A stretch of DNA of 35,385 nucleotides from Halalkalibacterium ligniniphilum (GTDB taxonomy: Bacteria; Bacillota; Bacilli; Bacillales; Bacillaceae_D), in assembly GCF_000334155.1 (NCBI RefSeq), contig NZ_ANNK01000010.1, positions 1 through 35,385 on the forward strand, in the 5' to 3' direction. Below, piece after piece: positions 8,600-16,380 of the stretch. The notes below the pieces were generated by a model that ran no database searches, was not told the origin of the DNA, and saw nothing but the letters and a program-made list of their open reading frames with translations. The position numbers and the translations under genes were made by a program. Positions within the stretch are counted from its first letter, which is position 1. The number at the start of each line of letters is the position of its first letter.

Positions 8600-9061
8600 A
8601 TGAAAAAGTGGATAAGTTGCTGCCTTGCCCTGCTCCTGTTTATAGGAGGGTGTTCTCAGCCAGAGAACCCAGAAGTACAAGGCGTCAGGAAGAACGGTGT
8701 AACATTGCAGCAAATTTCGTATGGACTTTTTGGACCAGGACCGATAAACTATGGAGAAATTCGAAAGCCGCTTGTGTACAACCATCAAGGGGAAGAAAAC
8801 ACGAGCACAAGCTTTCGGACGATGAATCGTGGCAGGCAGCATCTAGGGGATGATCAGGAACGAATCCGCAGTATTATCCAGGATCAATTTGATCTTAATT
8901 CCGGCATGGTTATTATTGCAGGGAGCCATGCATGGGTGAACGTCAAGTTTCCAGAGGGTATTTCAAGGGAACAAAAAGACGAAAGGCTTGCAGAGCTTGA
9001 AAAAGCTCTGCAACAGGGGATTCCTCGTTACCGTGTTCATGTTAATGAAGAAAAAAGCTAA
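8600..9061 (+). CDS. Small lipoprotein, possibly spore-related
   Basis: 153-residue protein with a typical lipoprotein signal: positive MKKW start, hydrophobic CCLALLLFIGGC and a lipobox ending at C18, so it should be anchored to the outer face of the membrane. The mature part has a DDQERIRSIIQDQF helix followed by GMVIIAGSHAWVNVKF, loosely like the repeated unit of YhcN/YlaJ sporulation lipoproteins, then a charged helical tail. I cannot assign it to that family with confidence. GGAGGTG lies eight bases before the ATG. It may be cotranscribed with tdk and ends at a long imperfect inverted repeat. Confidence 0.75.
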   Translation: MKKWISCCLALLLFIGGCSQPENPEVQGVRKNGVTLQQISYGLFGPGPINYGEIRKPLVYNHQGEENTSTSFRTMNRGRQHLGDDQERIRSIIQDQFDLNSGMVIIAGSHAWVNVKFPEGISREQKDERLAELEKALQQGIPRYRVHVNEEKS

Positions 9062-9066
9062 TTCAC

Positions 9067-9155
9067 TAGGGGTGGCCCCAAAGGCTGTCAATAGCTAGCT
9101 GAATGAATGACTAATGGGGCTAGCTTACAATGACTTTGGGGGTCATCCCTTTTTA
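9067..9155 (+). terminator. Long imperfect hairpin after the lipoprotein gene
   Basis: AGGGGTGGCCCCAAAG (9068-9083) pairs with CTTTGGGGGTCATCCCT (9134-9150) with few mismatches; further in, AGCTAGC near 9093 can pair with GCTAGC near 9119, and GTCA with TGAC. The right arm runs into TTTTT. It fits an intrinsic terminator, but at nearly 90 bases it is long, and its TA flanks also suit a small miniature inverted-repeat element. Confidence 0.55.
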
Positions 9156-9167
9156 GGCTGCTTCAGC

Positions 9168-9240
9168 TCCTCTTACGAAAACAAAAACGATTCTGGTCAG
9201 ATCCACCGGCGCTTGTCGCCGCTAGACGGGAGTCTCTTAG
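9168..9240 (+). repeat. Short dispersed repeat, copy 1
   Basis: The segments CTCCTCTTACGAAAACAAAAACG and CGCTTGTCGCCGCTAGA recur in slightly different form at 22237-22277 (CTCCTATGAAAACAAAAATCG and TTTGTCACCGCTAGA). This copy has about 20 extra bases between them. It lies just past the 3' end of the minus-strand reductase gene. Confidence 0.45.
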
Positions 9241-9249
9241 TAGATAGAA

Positions 9250-10566
9250 TTAAGACCGTCGCCTTCTTAAGGTTTGCTGAATCGGATCCCATACACCGTT
9301 GTAAGGCGGGGCGTAAGAGAGATCCAAATCTTCAAGCTCTTCAAGCGTCATTTCTTGAAACAGTGCCGTTGCAAGGACATCGGTTCGCTTGTCCACTCCA
9401 TCTTCTCCAATGACTTGGGCGCCGAGCAACGTATTTTTCTCTTTGTGGTAGATAAGCTTGATGGTGAGAGGCTTTGTCCCGGGGTAATAACCAGCAATGT
9501 GTTTGACCTCTCTTTTCGTTGTTGCATAAGGGAAGCCTAAGCTTTCCGCTTCACGAGCAGAGAGGCCTGTCCGACCTAGTGTTAAATCAAAAAATTTTAA
9601 AATCGAAGTTCCAACAATGCCTTTAAAGGTTCGAGGCTTGCCGACCATGTTCATTCCAGCAATACGTCCTTGTTTATTGGCATGGGTTCCGAGGGGGACA
9701 TAATCATCCCGTTGTTTGATGCGGTGATATTGGGTAGCGCAGTCTCCTGCAGCATAGACATTAGGGATGTTCGTTTCCATATATGGGTTGACAAGCAAAG
9801 CACCGTTGCTATGAAAGTGAAAGCCAAGCCCCTGAAGGAAATCTGTGTTCGGTTTGACACCGATGGCTAGTACAACGAGATCAGCAGGAATCGTTTGGTT
9901 GTCTGTTTTTACTCCTTTCACCCGTGAAGTGCCTTCAAATCCTTGTACCGCTTCGCCAAATAGGAGAGAAACGCCATGCTTCTTTGCCTCGTCATGAATC
10001 AGCTCCGCCATGTCTTCATCAAAAATATTCGCAAGCTGAGAGCCGCGTTGGATAATGGTCACTTGCTTGCCAAGCTCTACGAAATTTTCTGCCATTTCTA
10101 AGCCGACATAGCCACCGCCGACAATCACGATGTTTTTCGTCTCATCGGTTAGATCATCAAGCAAAGCTTGCGTATCAGGAATGGTTTTAATCGTATGGAT
10201 GCCATCAAGACTCAGTCCATCCCAGTCTGGAACAACTGGACTTGCACCAGTAGCAATGAGCAGCTTGTCATAGGAGATCTCAAACTCTTTTCCACGTACT
10301 TGCTTTTTTTCGAGATCTACAGCTGTGACCTCATGATTAATGCGTGCATCGATGCCGTATTTTCTCCGAAAGGTTTCAACATCTCTTGCGATTAGACTTT
10401 CCATCTTCAAAATGACGCCGCCAACGACATAGGGCAAGCCGCATTGAGCATAAGAATAGATCGCACCTTTTTCTAAGGTTATGATCTTTGCGTCCTCGTC
10501 ACCACGGACAATCTGTATAGCAGCGCTCATCCCTGCTGCGTCTCCGCCAATAATCACATAGTTCAT
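9250..10566 (-). CDS. cdr: CoA-disulfide reductase (FAD-dependent)
   Basis: Pyridine nucleotide-disulfide oxidoreductase of the single-cysteine type, 438 residues. FAD-binding motif MNYVIIGGDAAGMSAA at the N-terminus, a single active-site cysteine at C42 in YAQCGLPYVVGG, an NAD(P)H-binding GGGYVGLEMAE motif near 150-160, the YAAGDCA FAD motif near 275 and a dimerisation domain at the C-terminus. The family reduces CoA disulfide, or acts on persulfides or NADH oxidation; CoA-disulfide reductase is the best fit because the length, single cysteine and dimer domain match the staphylococcal enzyme. There is no rhodanese extension. GAGGTGAT precedes the ATG. It is the only complete minus-strand gene in the window and is not part of the B. 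subtilis order, so it may be an insertion. Confidence 0.88.
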   Translation of the reverse strand: MNYVIIGGDAAGMSAAIQIVRGDEDAKIITLEKGAIYSYAQCGLPYVVGGVILKMESLIARDVETFRRKYGIDARINHEVTAVDLEKKQVRGKEFEISYDKLLIATGASPVVPDWDGLSLDGIHTIKTIPDTQALLDDLTDETKNIVIVGGGYVGLEMAENFVELGKQVTIIQRGSQLANIFDEDMAELIHDEAKKHGVSLLFGEAVQGFEGTSRVKGVKTDNQTIPADLVVLAIGVKPNTDFLQGLGFHFHSNGALLVNPYMETNIPNVYAAGDCATQYHRIKQRDDYVPLGTHANKQGRIAGMNMVGKPRTFKGIVGTSILKFFDLTLGRTGLSAREAESLGFPYATTKREVKHIAGYYPGTKPLTIKLIYHKEKNTLLGAQVIGEDGVDKRTDVLATALFQEMTLEELEDLDLSYAPPYNGVWDPIQQTLRRRRS

Positions 10567-10697
10567 CTGAAATCACCTCATCTTTTTCTTTCTACTAGTA
10601 TCTTCTCATAATATAGCATTCAAACTGAAGTTTATATTTTGCTAATTACGATTCAAGAATTAACGCGATATTGTAACGATTATTGCTTAGAGGCAGA

Positions 10698-10726
10698 TTG
10701 ACCGACTGTCCCCTGTATACTATAAT
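10698..10726 (+). promoter_or_regulatory. Sigma-A promoter of prfA-prmC
   Basis: TTGACC (10698-10703), 17-base spacer, TATAAT (10721-10726), 41 bases before the prfA start. Confidence 0.8.
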
Positions 10727-10767
10727 GACACTGTTATGGACTGGTAAAAACAATGAGGTGAAAAGCC

Positions 10768-11838
10768 GTGTTAGAACGTTTGCAATCTGTTGAGGATCGG
10801 TATAATCGTTTAAATGAATTATTAAGTGACCCTGATGTCATTAACAATGCCAATAAGCTACGTGAGTATTCGAAGGAACAATCTGGAATTGAAGAGACGG
10901 TACAAGTGTATCGTGAATATAAAGAAGTGGTTGAGCAGCTCAAGGATGCAAAAGCGATGCTTGAGGAAAAGCTCGACGATGAAATGTATGCCATGGTAAA
11001 GGAAGAGATTGAGGAGCTCTCAACGAGAAAAGAAGATCTTGAAGCCCGCTTGAAGGTTTTACTTTTACCAAAGGATCCGAACGACGATAAGAACGTCATT
11101 GTGGAAATTCGCGGTGCTGCTGGCGGAGACGAAGCACAGCTTTTTGCTGGTGATCTTTATAAAATGTACACTCGCTATGCAGAGGCGCAAGGATGGAAAA
11201 TCGATGTGATTGAAGCGACTTCAACAGAGCTAGGCGGATATAAGGAAATTATTTTCTCAGTAAATGGGGCAGGTGCCTATTCAAAGCTGAAGTATGAAAA
11301 TGGTGCTCACCGTGTTCAGCGGGTTCCGCAAACGGAATCAGGTGGCCGTATTCATACATCGACAGCAACGGTCGCTGTTCTACCAGAAGCAGAAGAAGTC
11401 GAGGTTGAGATTCACGAAAAGGATATTCGTGTCGATACGTTTGCCTCAAGTGGTCCTGGTGGGCAAAGTGTAAATACGACCATGTCTGCGGTCCGTTTAA
11501 CTCACTTACCGACAGGGATTGTTGTATCATGTCAGGACGAAAAATCGCAAATTAAAAACAAGGAAAAAGCAATGAAGGTTCTCCGTGCCCGTGTGTATGA
11601 TAAGTTTCAACGTGAGGCTCAGGCTGAGTATGACGAAACTCGAAAATTGGCGGTTGGAACAGGGGACCGTTCTGAGCGCATTCGCACGTATAATTTTCCG
11701 CAAAGCCGTGTAACCGATCATCGTATTGGCTTAACGCTGCAAAAGCTGGACCAAATTTTGCAAGGGAAGCTTGATGAGATTATTGATGCATTAATTATGG
11801 AAGAGCAAGCAGAGCTCATGAAAAAGGCGGAAGAATAA
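10768..11838 (+). CDS. prfA: Peptide chain release factor 1
   Basis: Class I release factor that reads UAA and UAG stop codons and triggers peptide release. The 356-residue protein has the anticodon-like tripeptide P187-Q188-T189 (PxT, release factor 1 type) and the catalytic GGQ at 231-233 in [11 protein letters not shown]. Starts at GTG with GAGGTG seven bases upstream, as the MLERLQ N-terminus requires. The next gene, prmC, starts two bases after the stop; PrmC methylates the glutamine of this GGQ, so the pair forms a functional operon. Confidence 0.96.
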   Translation: MLERLQSVEDRYNRLNELLSDPDVINNANKLREYSKEQSGIEETVQVYREYKEVVEQLKDAKAMLEEKLDDEMYAMVKEEIEELSTRKEDLEARLKVLLLPKDPNDDKNVIVEIRGAAGGDEAQLFAGDLYKMYTRYAEAQGWKIDVIEATSTELGGYKEIIFSVNGAGAYSKLKYENGAHRVQRVPQTESGGRIHTSTATVAVLPEAEEVEVEIHEKDIRVDTFASSGPGGQSVNTTMSAVRLTHLPTGIVVSCQDEKSQIKNKEKAMKVLRARVYDKFQREAQAEYDETRKLAVGTGDRSERIRTYNFPQSRVTDHRIGLTLQKLDQILQGKLDEIIDALIMEEQAELMKKAEE

Positions 11839-11839
11839 G

Positions 11840-12700
11840 ATGACGATGCGAGTCTATGAAGCCCTCCAATGGGCTTCTTCTTTTTTAGCAGATAAGAATG
11901 GCGAGCAGCCAGCGATTGAGTGGCTGCTTCGTCATCATTTAAATGTGACAAGGACGGAATTTTTTCTGCGTATGCAAGAACAAATGGAGCCAGAGCAGCT
12001 TACAGCATTTCAGCAAGACATCCGTGCGTATGCAACGGGCGTCCCCGTTCAGCATCTTATTGGCTATGAAATGTTTTACGGCAGGCCTTTTCGTGTCAAC
12101 CGTCATGTCCTGATTCCCCGCCCTGAAACGGAAGAGCTTGTTCTTGCTGTTTTAAAAAACATTCGTGAGCTGTTTGGAATGAAGTCATCCGTTCAGGTTG
12201 TGGATATAGGGACAGGAAGTGGTGCGATTGGGATTACCCTTGCTTTAGAAGAGCGGCATTTGAACGTAACAGCGGTTGATTTATCAGAAGATGCTCTGCA
12301 AATAGCAAGGAAAAACGCTGAATCACTTCAAGGAGAAATTGAGTTTGTTCACGGCGACTTGCTTCTGCCATTTTTGGAGGAGGGGCGTACCTTTGATGTG
12401 ATCGTTTCTAACCCACCGTATATTCCGCTGAATGAAAAGGGTTCATTAGCTGCGAATGTGGTGGATCATGAGCCTCATCTTGCTCTTTTTGGAGGAGATG
12501 ATGGTCTTGAAGTATATCGACGACTAGCTGAACAACTACCTAGAGTAATCAAAGATAAAGGGATTGTCGCCTTTGAAATCGGTGCAGGTCAAGGAATAGA
12601 CGTTCAAGCGATGCTGCAAAAAGCATTACCGCAGGCAAGGGTGGTTGTGCTAAATGACATCAATGGGAAGGATCGGATCGTGCTCGCCGTGTGGGGGTGA
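11840..12700 (+). CDS. prmC: Release factor glutamine N5-methyltransferase
   Basis: S-adenosylmethionine-dependent methyltransferase that modifies the GGQ glutamine of release factors. The 286-residue protein has an N-terminal helical domain (1-95), SAM-binding DIGTGSGAIG at 122-131 and the substrate motif NPPY at 191-194. It starts two bases after prfA with AAAGGCGGAAG inside the end of prfA as ribosome binding site; an ATG two codons later is an alternative start. Equivalent to B. subtilis YwkE. Confidence 0.95.
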   Translation: MTMRVYEALQWASSFLADKNGEQPAIEWLLRHHLNVTRTEFFLRMQEQMEPEQLTAFQQDIRAYATGVPVQHLIGYEMFYGRPFRVNRHVLIPRPETEELVLAVLKNIRELFGMKSSVQVVDIGTGSGAIGITLALEERHLNVTAVDLSEDALQIARKNAESLQGEIEFVHGDLLLPFLEEGRTFDVIVSNPPYIPLNEKGSLAANVVDHEPHLALFGGDDGLEVYRRLAEQLPRVIKDKGIVAFEIGAGQGIDVQAMLQKALPQARVVVLNDINGKDRIVLAVWG

Positions 12701-12705
12701 GAACA

Positions 12706-12830
12706 GCCGTCTCTGGGGAGGAGATCTCAAGGCTTTAGGGAGTGCTCTACTTAATGGGATTATCGCAGAGCGAAGCGCTGAAAAATCACTCCGATCGATC
12801 TGCCTTAGTTTTCATGACTCTGGCTGATTT
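12706..12830 (+). repeat. Degenerate solo copy of the 208-bp repeat
   Basis: The stretch GCCGTCTCTGGGGAGG ... TTAGGGAGTGCTCTACTTAA ... GCTGAAAAATCACTCCGATC follows the same order and spacing as the central part of the tandem units at 13611-14566, but with many substitutions and without the nested palindrome. It lies between prmC and spoIIR, on the other side of spoIIR from the array. Confidence 0.7.
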
Positions 12831-12907
12831 TTCGTCCCAAATTGAAAAATATAGTGAATTCGGTTATCTGATGGAGTCAGTTTTTTATTTTTTTCTATTA
12901 ATGATAT

Positions 12908-12937
12908 GTTTAGTTTTTGCTATTCCTGACGACACTG
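12908..12937 (+). promoter_or_regulatory. Possible sigma-F promoter of spoIIR
   Basis: GTTTA (12908-12912), a 15-base spacer, then GACGACACTG (12928-12937). Each box has one mismatch to the sigma-F consensus (GYATA and GGNNANAHTR). spoIIR is sigma-F dependent in B. subtilis, which supports the call. Confidence 0.5.
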
Positions 12938-12965
12938 TTGGTGTGAAAGGGTGGTGGCAAAAACG

Positions 12966-13592
12966 ATGAATCAAAAAGTTCTTATTTATCTATTATTCTC
13001 GTTATTTGTGATCGTGTTAAATTGGGAGGCGCAGCATACGATGGCTGTTGCGTCCTTGCATCAGCAAGTGAGTGAAGAGGAAGCGCTTCGCTTGCGTATT
13101 CTCGCAAATAGTGACTCGGTTAAAGACCAAATAGTAAAGCGAGACATTCGTGATGCAGTGAATGTGGCAATTACTGAGTGGGTAACCGATATCTCTGATT
13201 TAGAGGAAGCTAAGCAAACGATTCAAGCAAATCTAGCAAACATTGAATCAATTGTAGAGGGAGAGCTTGCCAAGGCTGGACTTGAACAAACATTTACAGT
13301 GGCGTTTGACGAAGTGCAATTTCCAACGAAGCTGTATGGTGATTTAGTTTATCCGGCAGGAATGTATGATGCGGTGCTTATTACATTAGGGGATGGCAGT
13401 GGTGAAAACTGGTGGTGTGTTTTATTCCCGCCTCTTTGTTTCTTAGATATGGCAAATGGTGATGCTGTTGAAGCCGAAAAAGGAGAAGACGAAGAGGAGC
13501 AAAAGGACAAAGGCAAGCAAGAGCAAGAAGTGGACGTTTCGTTTTTTGTCGTAGAGCTGTTCTCAAATCTAGTAGAACGATTTTCAAAGTAA
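12966..13592 (+). CDS. spoIIR: Stage II sporulation protein R
   Basis: Secreted signal made in the forespore under sigma-F; it activates the membrane protease SpoIIGA in the mother cell to process pro-sigma-E. The 208-residue product has an N-terminal signal segment (about 5-25), then the family core with LRLRILANSDSVKDQ, FPTKLYGDLVYPAG and the very typical ENWWCVLFPPLCFLD. A highly charged EKGEDEEEQKDKGKQE linker of about 25 residues precedes a short hydrophobic C-terminus, as in B. subtilis. The ATG at 12966 is chosen because GGGTGGTGG lies about eight bases before it; a GTG at 12951 would overlap that site. The gene stands between a degenerate and an intact array of the same repeat. Confidence 0.93.
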   Translation: MNQKVLIYLLFSLFVIVLNWEAQHTMAVASLHQQVSEEEALRLRILANSDSVKDQIVKRDIRDAVNVAITEWVTDISDLEEAKQTIQANLANIESIVEGELAKAGLEQTFTVAFDEVQFPTKLYGDLVYPAGMYDAVLITLGDGSGENWWCVLFPPLCFLDMANGDAVEAEKGEDEEEQKDKGKQEQEVDVSFFVVELFSNLVERFSK

Positions 13593-13610
13593 TTGAGAGT
13601 GTTTAATTAA

Positions 13611-14566
13611 GGGTGAGAGAGGGAGGAGTTTGGGAGGTAAGAAAAACTAAGGCCTCCGCCGATCTGCCGTCTTTGGTAAAGGGAATCGGACAGTTTTTAG
13701 GAGTGCTCTTCTTAACGGGATACAGGCAAGGTAGTGACGCTGAAAAACATCCCGATCCGCCCTGTCATAAAGAGCGGTGGAAAAGCAAGCTTGCTTTTCA
13801 TGATTAAACTTTATGACAGGGTGAGAGAGGGAGGAGTTTGGGAGGTAAGAAAAACTAAGGCCTCCGCCGATCTGCCGTCTTTGGTAAAGGGAATCGGACA
13901 GTTTTTAGGAGTGCTCTTCTTAACGGGATACAGGCAAGGTAGTGACGCTGAAAAACATCCCGATCCGCCCTGTCATAAAGAGCGGTGGAAAAGCAAGCTT
14001 GCTTTTCATGATTAAACTTTATGACAGGGTGAGAGAGGGAGGAGTTTGGGAGGTAAGAAAAACTAAGGCCTCCGCCGATCTGCCGTCTTTGGTAAAGGGA
14101 ATCGGACAGTTTTTAGGAGTGCTCTTCTTAACGGGATACAGGCAAGGTAGTGACGCTGAAAAACATCCCGATCCGCCCTGTCATAAAGAGCGGTGGAAAA
14201 GCAAGCTTGCTTTTCATGATTAAACTTTATGACAGGGTGAGAGAGGGAGGAGTTTGGGAGGTAAGAAAAACTAAGACCTCCGCCGATCTGCCGTCTCTGG
14301 TGAAGGGAATCGGACAGTTTTTAGGAGTGCTCTTCTTAACGGGATACAGGCAAGGTAGTGACGTTGAAAAACACCCCGATCCGCCCTGTCATAAAGAGCG
14401 GTGGAAAAGCAAGCTTGCTTTTCATGATTAAACTTTATGACAGGGTGAGAGAGGGAGGAGTTTGGGAGGTAAGAAAAACTAAGGCCTCCGCCGATCTGCC
14501 GTCTCTGGTGAAGGGAATCGGAAAGTTTTTAGGAGTGCTCTTCTTATTAGGAATCTGGCAGAGGCC
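13611..14566 (+). repeat. Tandem array of a 208-bp unit, four full copies and one partial
   Basis: Units start at 13611, 13819, 14027, 14235 and 14443, exactly 208 bases apart; the fifth matches to about 14546 and then fades out. Units 1-3 look identical; unit 4 differs at about five positions, and the fifth shares two of these. Each full unit contains an outer inverted repeat CCCTGTCATAAAG ... CTTTATGACAGGG (13760-13772 and 13809-13821 in the first) around a perfect 20-base palindrome (13780-13799). Two more possible stems are CCGAT/ATCGG and GGGAT/ATCCC. The open frames of 93 codons that recur through the array only reflect the repeat: 208 is not a multiple of three and no ribosome binding site is placed well. 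There are no unique spacers, so it is not a CRISPR array. Confidence 0.95.
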
Positions 14567-14644
14567 AAGTTTTTCTAAGCTTTCTTACATTTTATTTGTT
14601 TGTTTTTCATAGGCTGTAGCAATATGGTCTTTAGGAGGGCTTTG

Positions 14645-15082
14645 ATGAGCATGGTTGTGAGAAAAGCGGATGAAGCTGATTTGCTAGAGATAAAGCAACT
14701 TGTTGTGAAAGCAGGGCTTCAAGCAAGTGGCATTGAAGAAAACCTCAACGATTTCCTTGTTGTTGAGACAGAGGAGCAAGAAATGATTGGAACGGTTGGT
14801 CTTGAATGCTTTGGGAAGCAGGGGTTGCTTCGCTCCTTCGTAATCGATTCACAAAAATGGACAGGGCAGCACAGTGTGGCTTTCCTTCAGCTTGCGCTTG
14901 CTCATGCGAAACAAAAACAAATCGAAACCATTTACCTTTACGCAAGACAGTCGAGCGAGTTGTTTCAGCAGTTAGGTTTTGCAGAGGTGGAGAAAGCTGC
15001 AGTGCCCTTTTTGCTCCGTAAAGCACCGTATTATCAACAAGTGGAAAGGGGAGAAACAAGAATTTTCTCTTGTTCATTATAA
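14645..15082 (+). CDS. ywlB: GNAT-family N-acetyltransferase, YwlB-like
   Basis: 145-residue protein with the pattern of a GNAT acetyltransferase: VVRKADEADLLEIKQL at the N-terminus, a beta-hairpin MIGTVGLECFGKQGLLRSFVI, and the terminal YLYARQSSELFQQLGFAEVEK, which is the usual C-terminal acceptor segment. The acetyl-CoA loop (Q/RxxGxG/A) is weak here, reading QKWTGQHSV, so it could have atypical catalysis. Its place directly before ywlC matches B. subtilis ywlB. The ATG at 14645 has AGGAGGG five bases upstream; the ATG two codons later would have a longer gap. The substrate is unknown. Confidence 0.75.
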   Translation: MSMVVRKADEADLLEIKQLVVKAGLQASGIEENLNDFLVVETEEQEMIGTVGLECFGKQGLLRSFVIDSQKWTGQHSVAFLQLALAHAKQKQIETIYLYARQSSELFQQLGFAEVEKAAVPFLLRKAPYYQQVERGETRIFSCSL

Positions 15083-15090
15083 AATCAACA

Positions 15091-15446
15091 TGTGAATAAG
15101 TGAGAGAAAAGAGCATAGTTTTCCACAGGTTGTCCACATCGGTGGATAACTTCTTTTTTGTCTAGGAGTATCATGAAAGAAAAAGAAAAATGAAGGATAA
15201 GAAAGAAATTTGAAACAAAATGCTGATTTTATACTAATTTGTATGAAAAAAAGAGAAGGGTGAACGTTCATTTGACAATATATTTATTGGCAACGACAAT
15301 GGATAAGATGGGAGTGAACCAAGATGAGTTATAAACAGACCCGTGTATGGATTGTGGATAAAAATAAAGAGATCGATAAAAATGTTGAATGTATTAAGGA
15401 AGCAGGCTTGTGGATAAAAAACAATGAAGTGGTGGCATTACCCACA
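15091..15446. promoter_or_regulatory. DnaA-box cluster at the ywlB-ywlC junction
   Basis: Seven close matches to TTATNCACA in 356 bases. Forward: TTTTCCACA (15119-15127), TTGTCCACA (15130-15138), TTACCCACA (15438-15446). Reverse: TGTGAATAA (15091-15099), GGTGGATAA (15141-15149), TGTGGATAA (15353-15361 and 15409-15417). The TGTGAATAA and both TGTGGATAA sites are exact; the others have one mismatch. The last three lie inside ywlC. In B. subtilis a DnaA-box cluster at ywlC is among those known to bind DnaA and affect initiation, so this looks like a conserved regulatory cluster near oriC. Confidence 0.75.
15272..15300 (+). promoter_or_regulatory. Probable sigma-A promoter of ywlC
   Basis: Perfect -35 TTGACA (15272-15277), 17-base spacer and GACAAT (15295-15300), 24 bases before the ywlC start. 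DnaA boxes lie on both sides. Confidence 0.55.
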
Positions 15447-16376
15447 GAAACTGTGTACGGATTGGGGGCAAATGCACGCTCAAATAAAGCGGTGGCGAAA
15501 ATTTTTGAAGCAAAAGGTCGGCCGAGTGACAACCCTTTAATTGTACATATTGCAAAAATTGAGCAGCTAAACAAGATTGTTAAAGAAATTCCTGAAACGG
15601 CAAGGAAGCTAATGGAGGCATTTTGGCCAGGCCCATTAACGATTATTTTTCAAAATGCAGGGCAGGTGGCGGAAAAGGTGACAGCAGGCTTGCCCACTGT
15701 CGCGATCCGAATGCCTGATCATCCTGTGGCTTTAGCCCTTCTTGAAGCTGCGGATGTTCCTGTAGCTGCCCCAAGTGCGAATCTATCAGGGAAGCCAAGC
15801 CCAACAACAGCACAGCATGTTCTCGCAGACTTGAACGGTCGTATTGCAGGAATTGTCGATGGTGGTCCAACGGGGGTCGGATTAGAGTCAACGGTTATTG
15901 ATTGCACTGTCCATCCACCGATGATCTATCGCCCGGGGGGAGTAACGAAAGAAGAAATTGAAGCAGTCATTGGTGAAGTCTGCCTCGACCAAGCGTTGGT
16001 CGGTGGAAGCGAAGTACCCAAATCACCTGGATTAAAGTATACCCATTATGCACCAGAGGGGGATCTCGTCCTAGTGGAGGACGTTCATATCATTCAAGCC
16101 CTTGTGAACGAAGAAAAGAAAAAAGGAAAGAAGGTAGGTGTCCTGACAACGGAAGAGCGGAAAGGACGCTATGAAGCAGATGTCGTTCTTACGTGCGGCA
16201 GGCGGCAAAAATTAGCGACAGTTGCTACACAGCTTTACAGTGTGCTTCGTCAATTTGATGCAACAAATGTTGATGTCATTTTTAGCGAAACCTTTCCCAA
16301 GGAAGGTGTAGGTGAAGCGGTCATGAACCGCCTTGAGAAAGCGGCAGGCGGTCGTGTGATACGAAGGGATGCGTAA
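15324..16376 (+). CDS. ywlC: L-threonylcarbamoyladenylate synthase (Sua5 type)
   Basis: Makes threonylcarbamoyl-AMP from threonine, bicarbonate and ATP, the first step of the t6A modification of tRNA position 37. The 350-residue protein has an N-terminal YrdC/TsaC domain (about 25-215: PTETVYGLGANA, KGRPSDNPLIVH, APSANLSGKPSPT, PTGVGLESTVID, YRPGGVT) and the C-terminal Sua5 domain (about 240-350) joined by a SPGLKYTHYAP linker. Length matches B. subtilis YwlC (346). GGGAGTG precedes the ATG by seven bases. Two exact DnaA boxes fall inside the first 35 codons, which explains some of the unusual N-terminal residues (VDKN and IKN after tryptophan/valine). Confidence 0.93.
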   Translation: MSYKQTRVWIVDKNKEIDKNVECIKEAGLWIKNNEVVALPTETVYGLGANARSNKAVAKIFEAKGRPSDNPLIVHIAKIEQLNKIVKEIPETARKLMEAFWPGPLTIIFQNAGQVAEKVTAGLPTVAIRMPDHPVALALLEAADVPVAAPSANLSGKPSPTTAQHVLADLNGRIAGIVDGGPTGVGLESTVIDCTVHPPMIYRPGGVTKEEIEAVIGEVCLDQALVGGSEVPKSPGLKYTHYAPEGDLVLVEDVHIIQALVNEEKKKGKKVGVLTTEERKGRYEADVVLTCGRRQKLATVATQLYSVLRQFDATNVDVIFSETFPKEGVGEAVMNRLEKAAGGRVIRRDA

Positions 16377-16380
16377 ACTG

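Noticed and set aside
9114-9413. 99-codon plus-strand frame
   Set aside because: It overlaps the terminator hairpin, a repeat and the end of the minus-strand reductase, and has no convincing ribosome binding site.
12742-12969. 75-codon frame before spoIIR
   Set aside because: It lies in a degenerate repeat copy and the spoIIR promoter region and resembles no known protein.
13611-14566. CRISPR array
   Set aside because: The repeats are 208 bases, directly joined, with no unique spacers and no cas genes nearby.
13734-14612. Recurring 84-93 codon frames with nearly identical translations
   Set aside because: They repeat with the 208-bp period, cross unit borders, and have no well placed ribosome binding site. 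They are a by-product of the tandem repeat.
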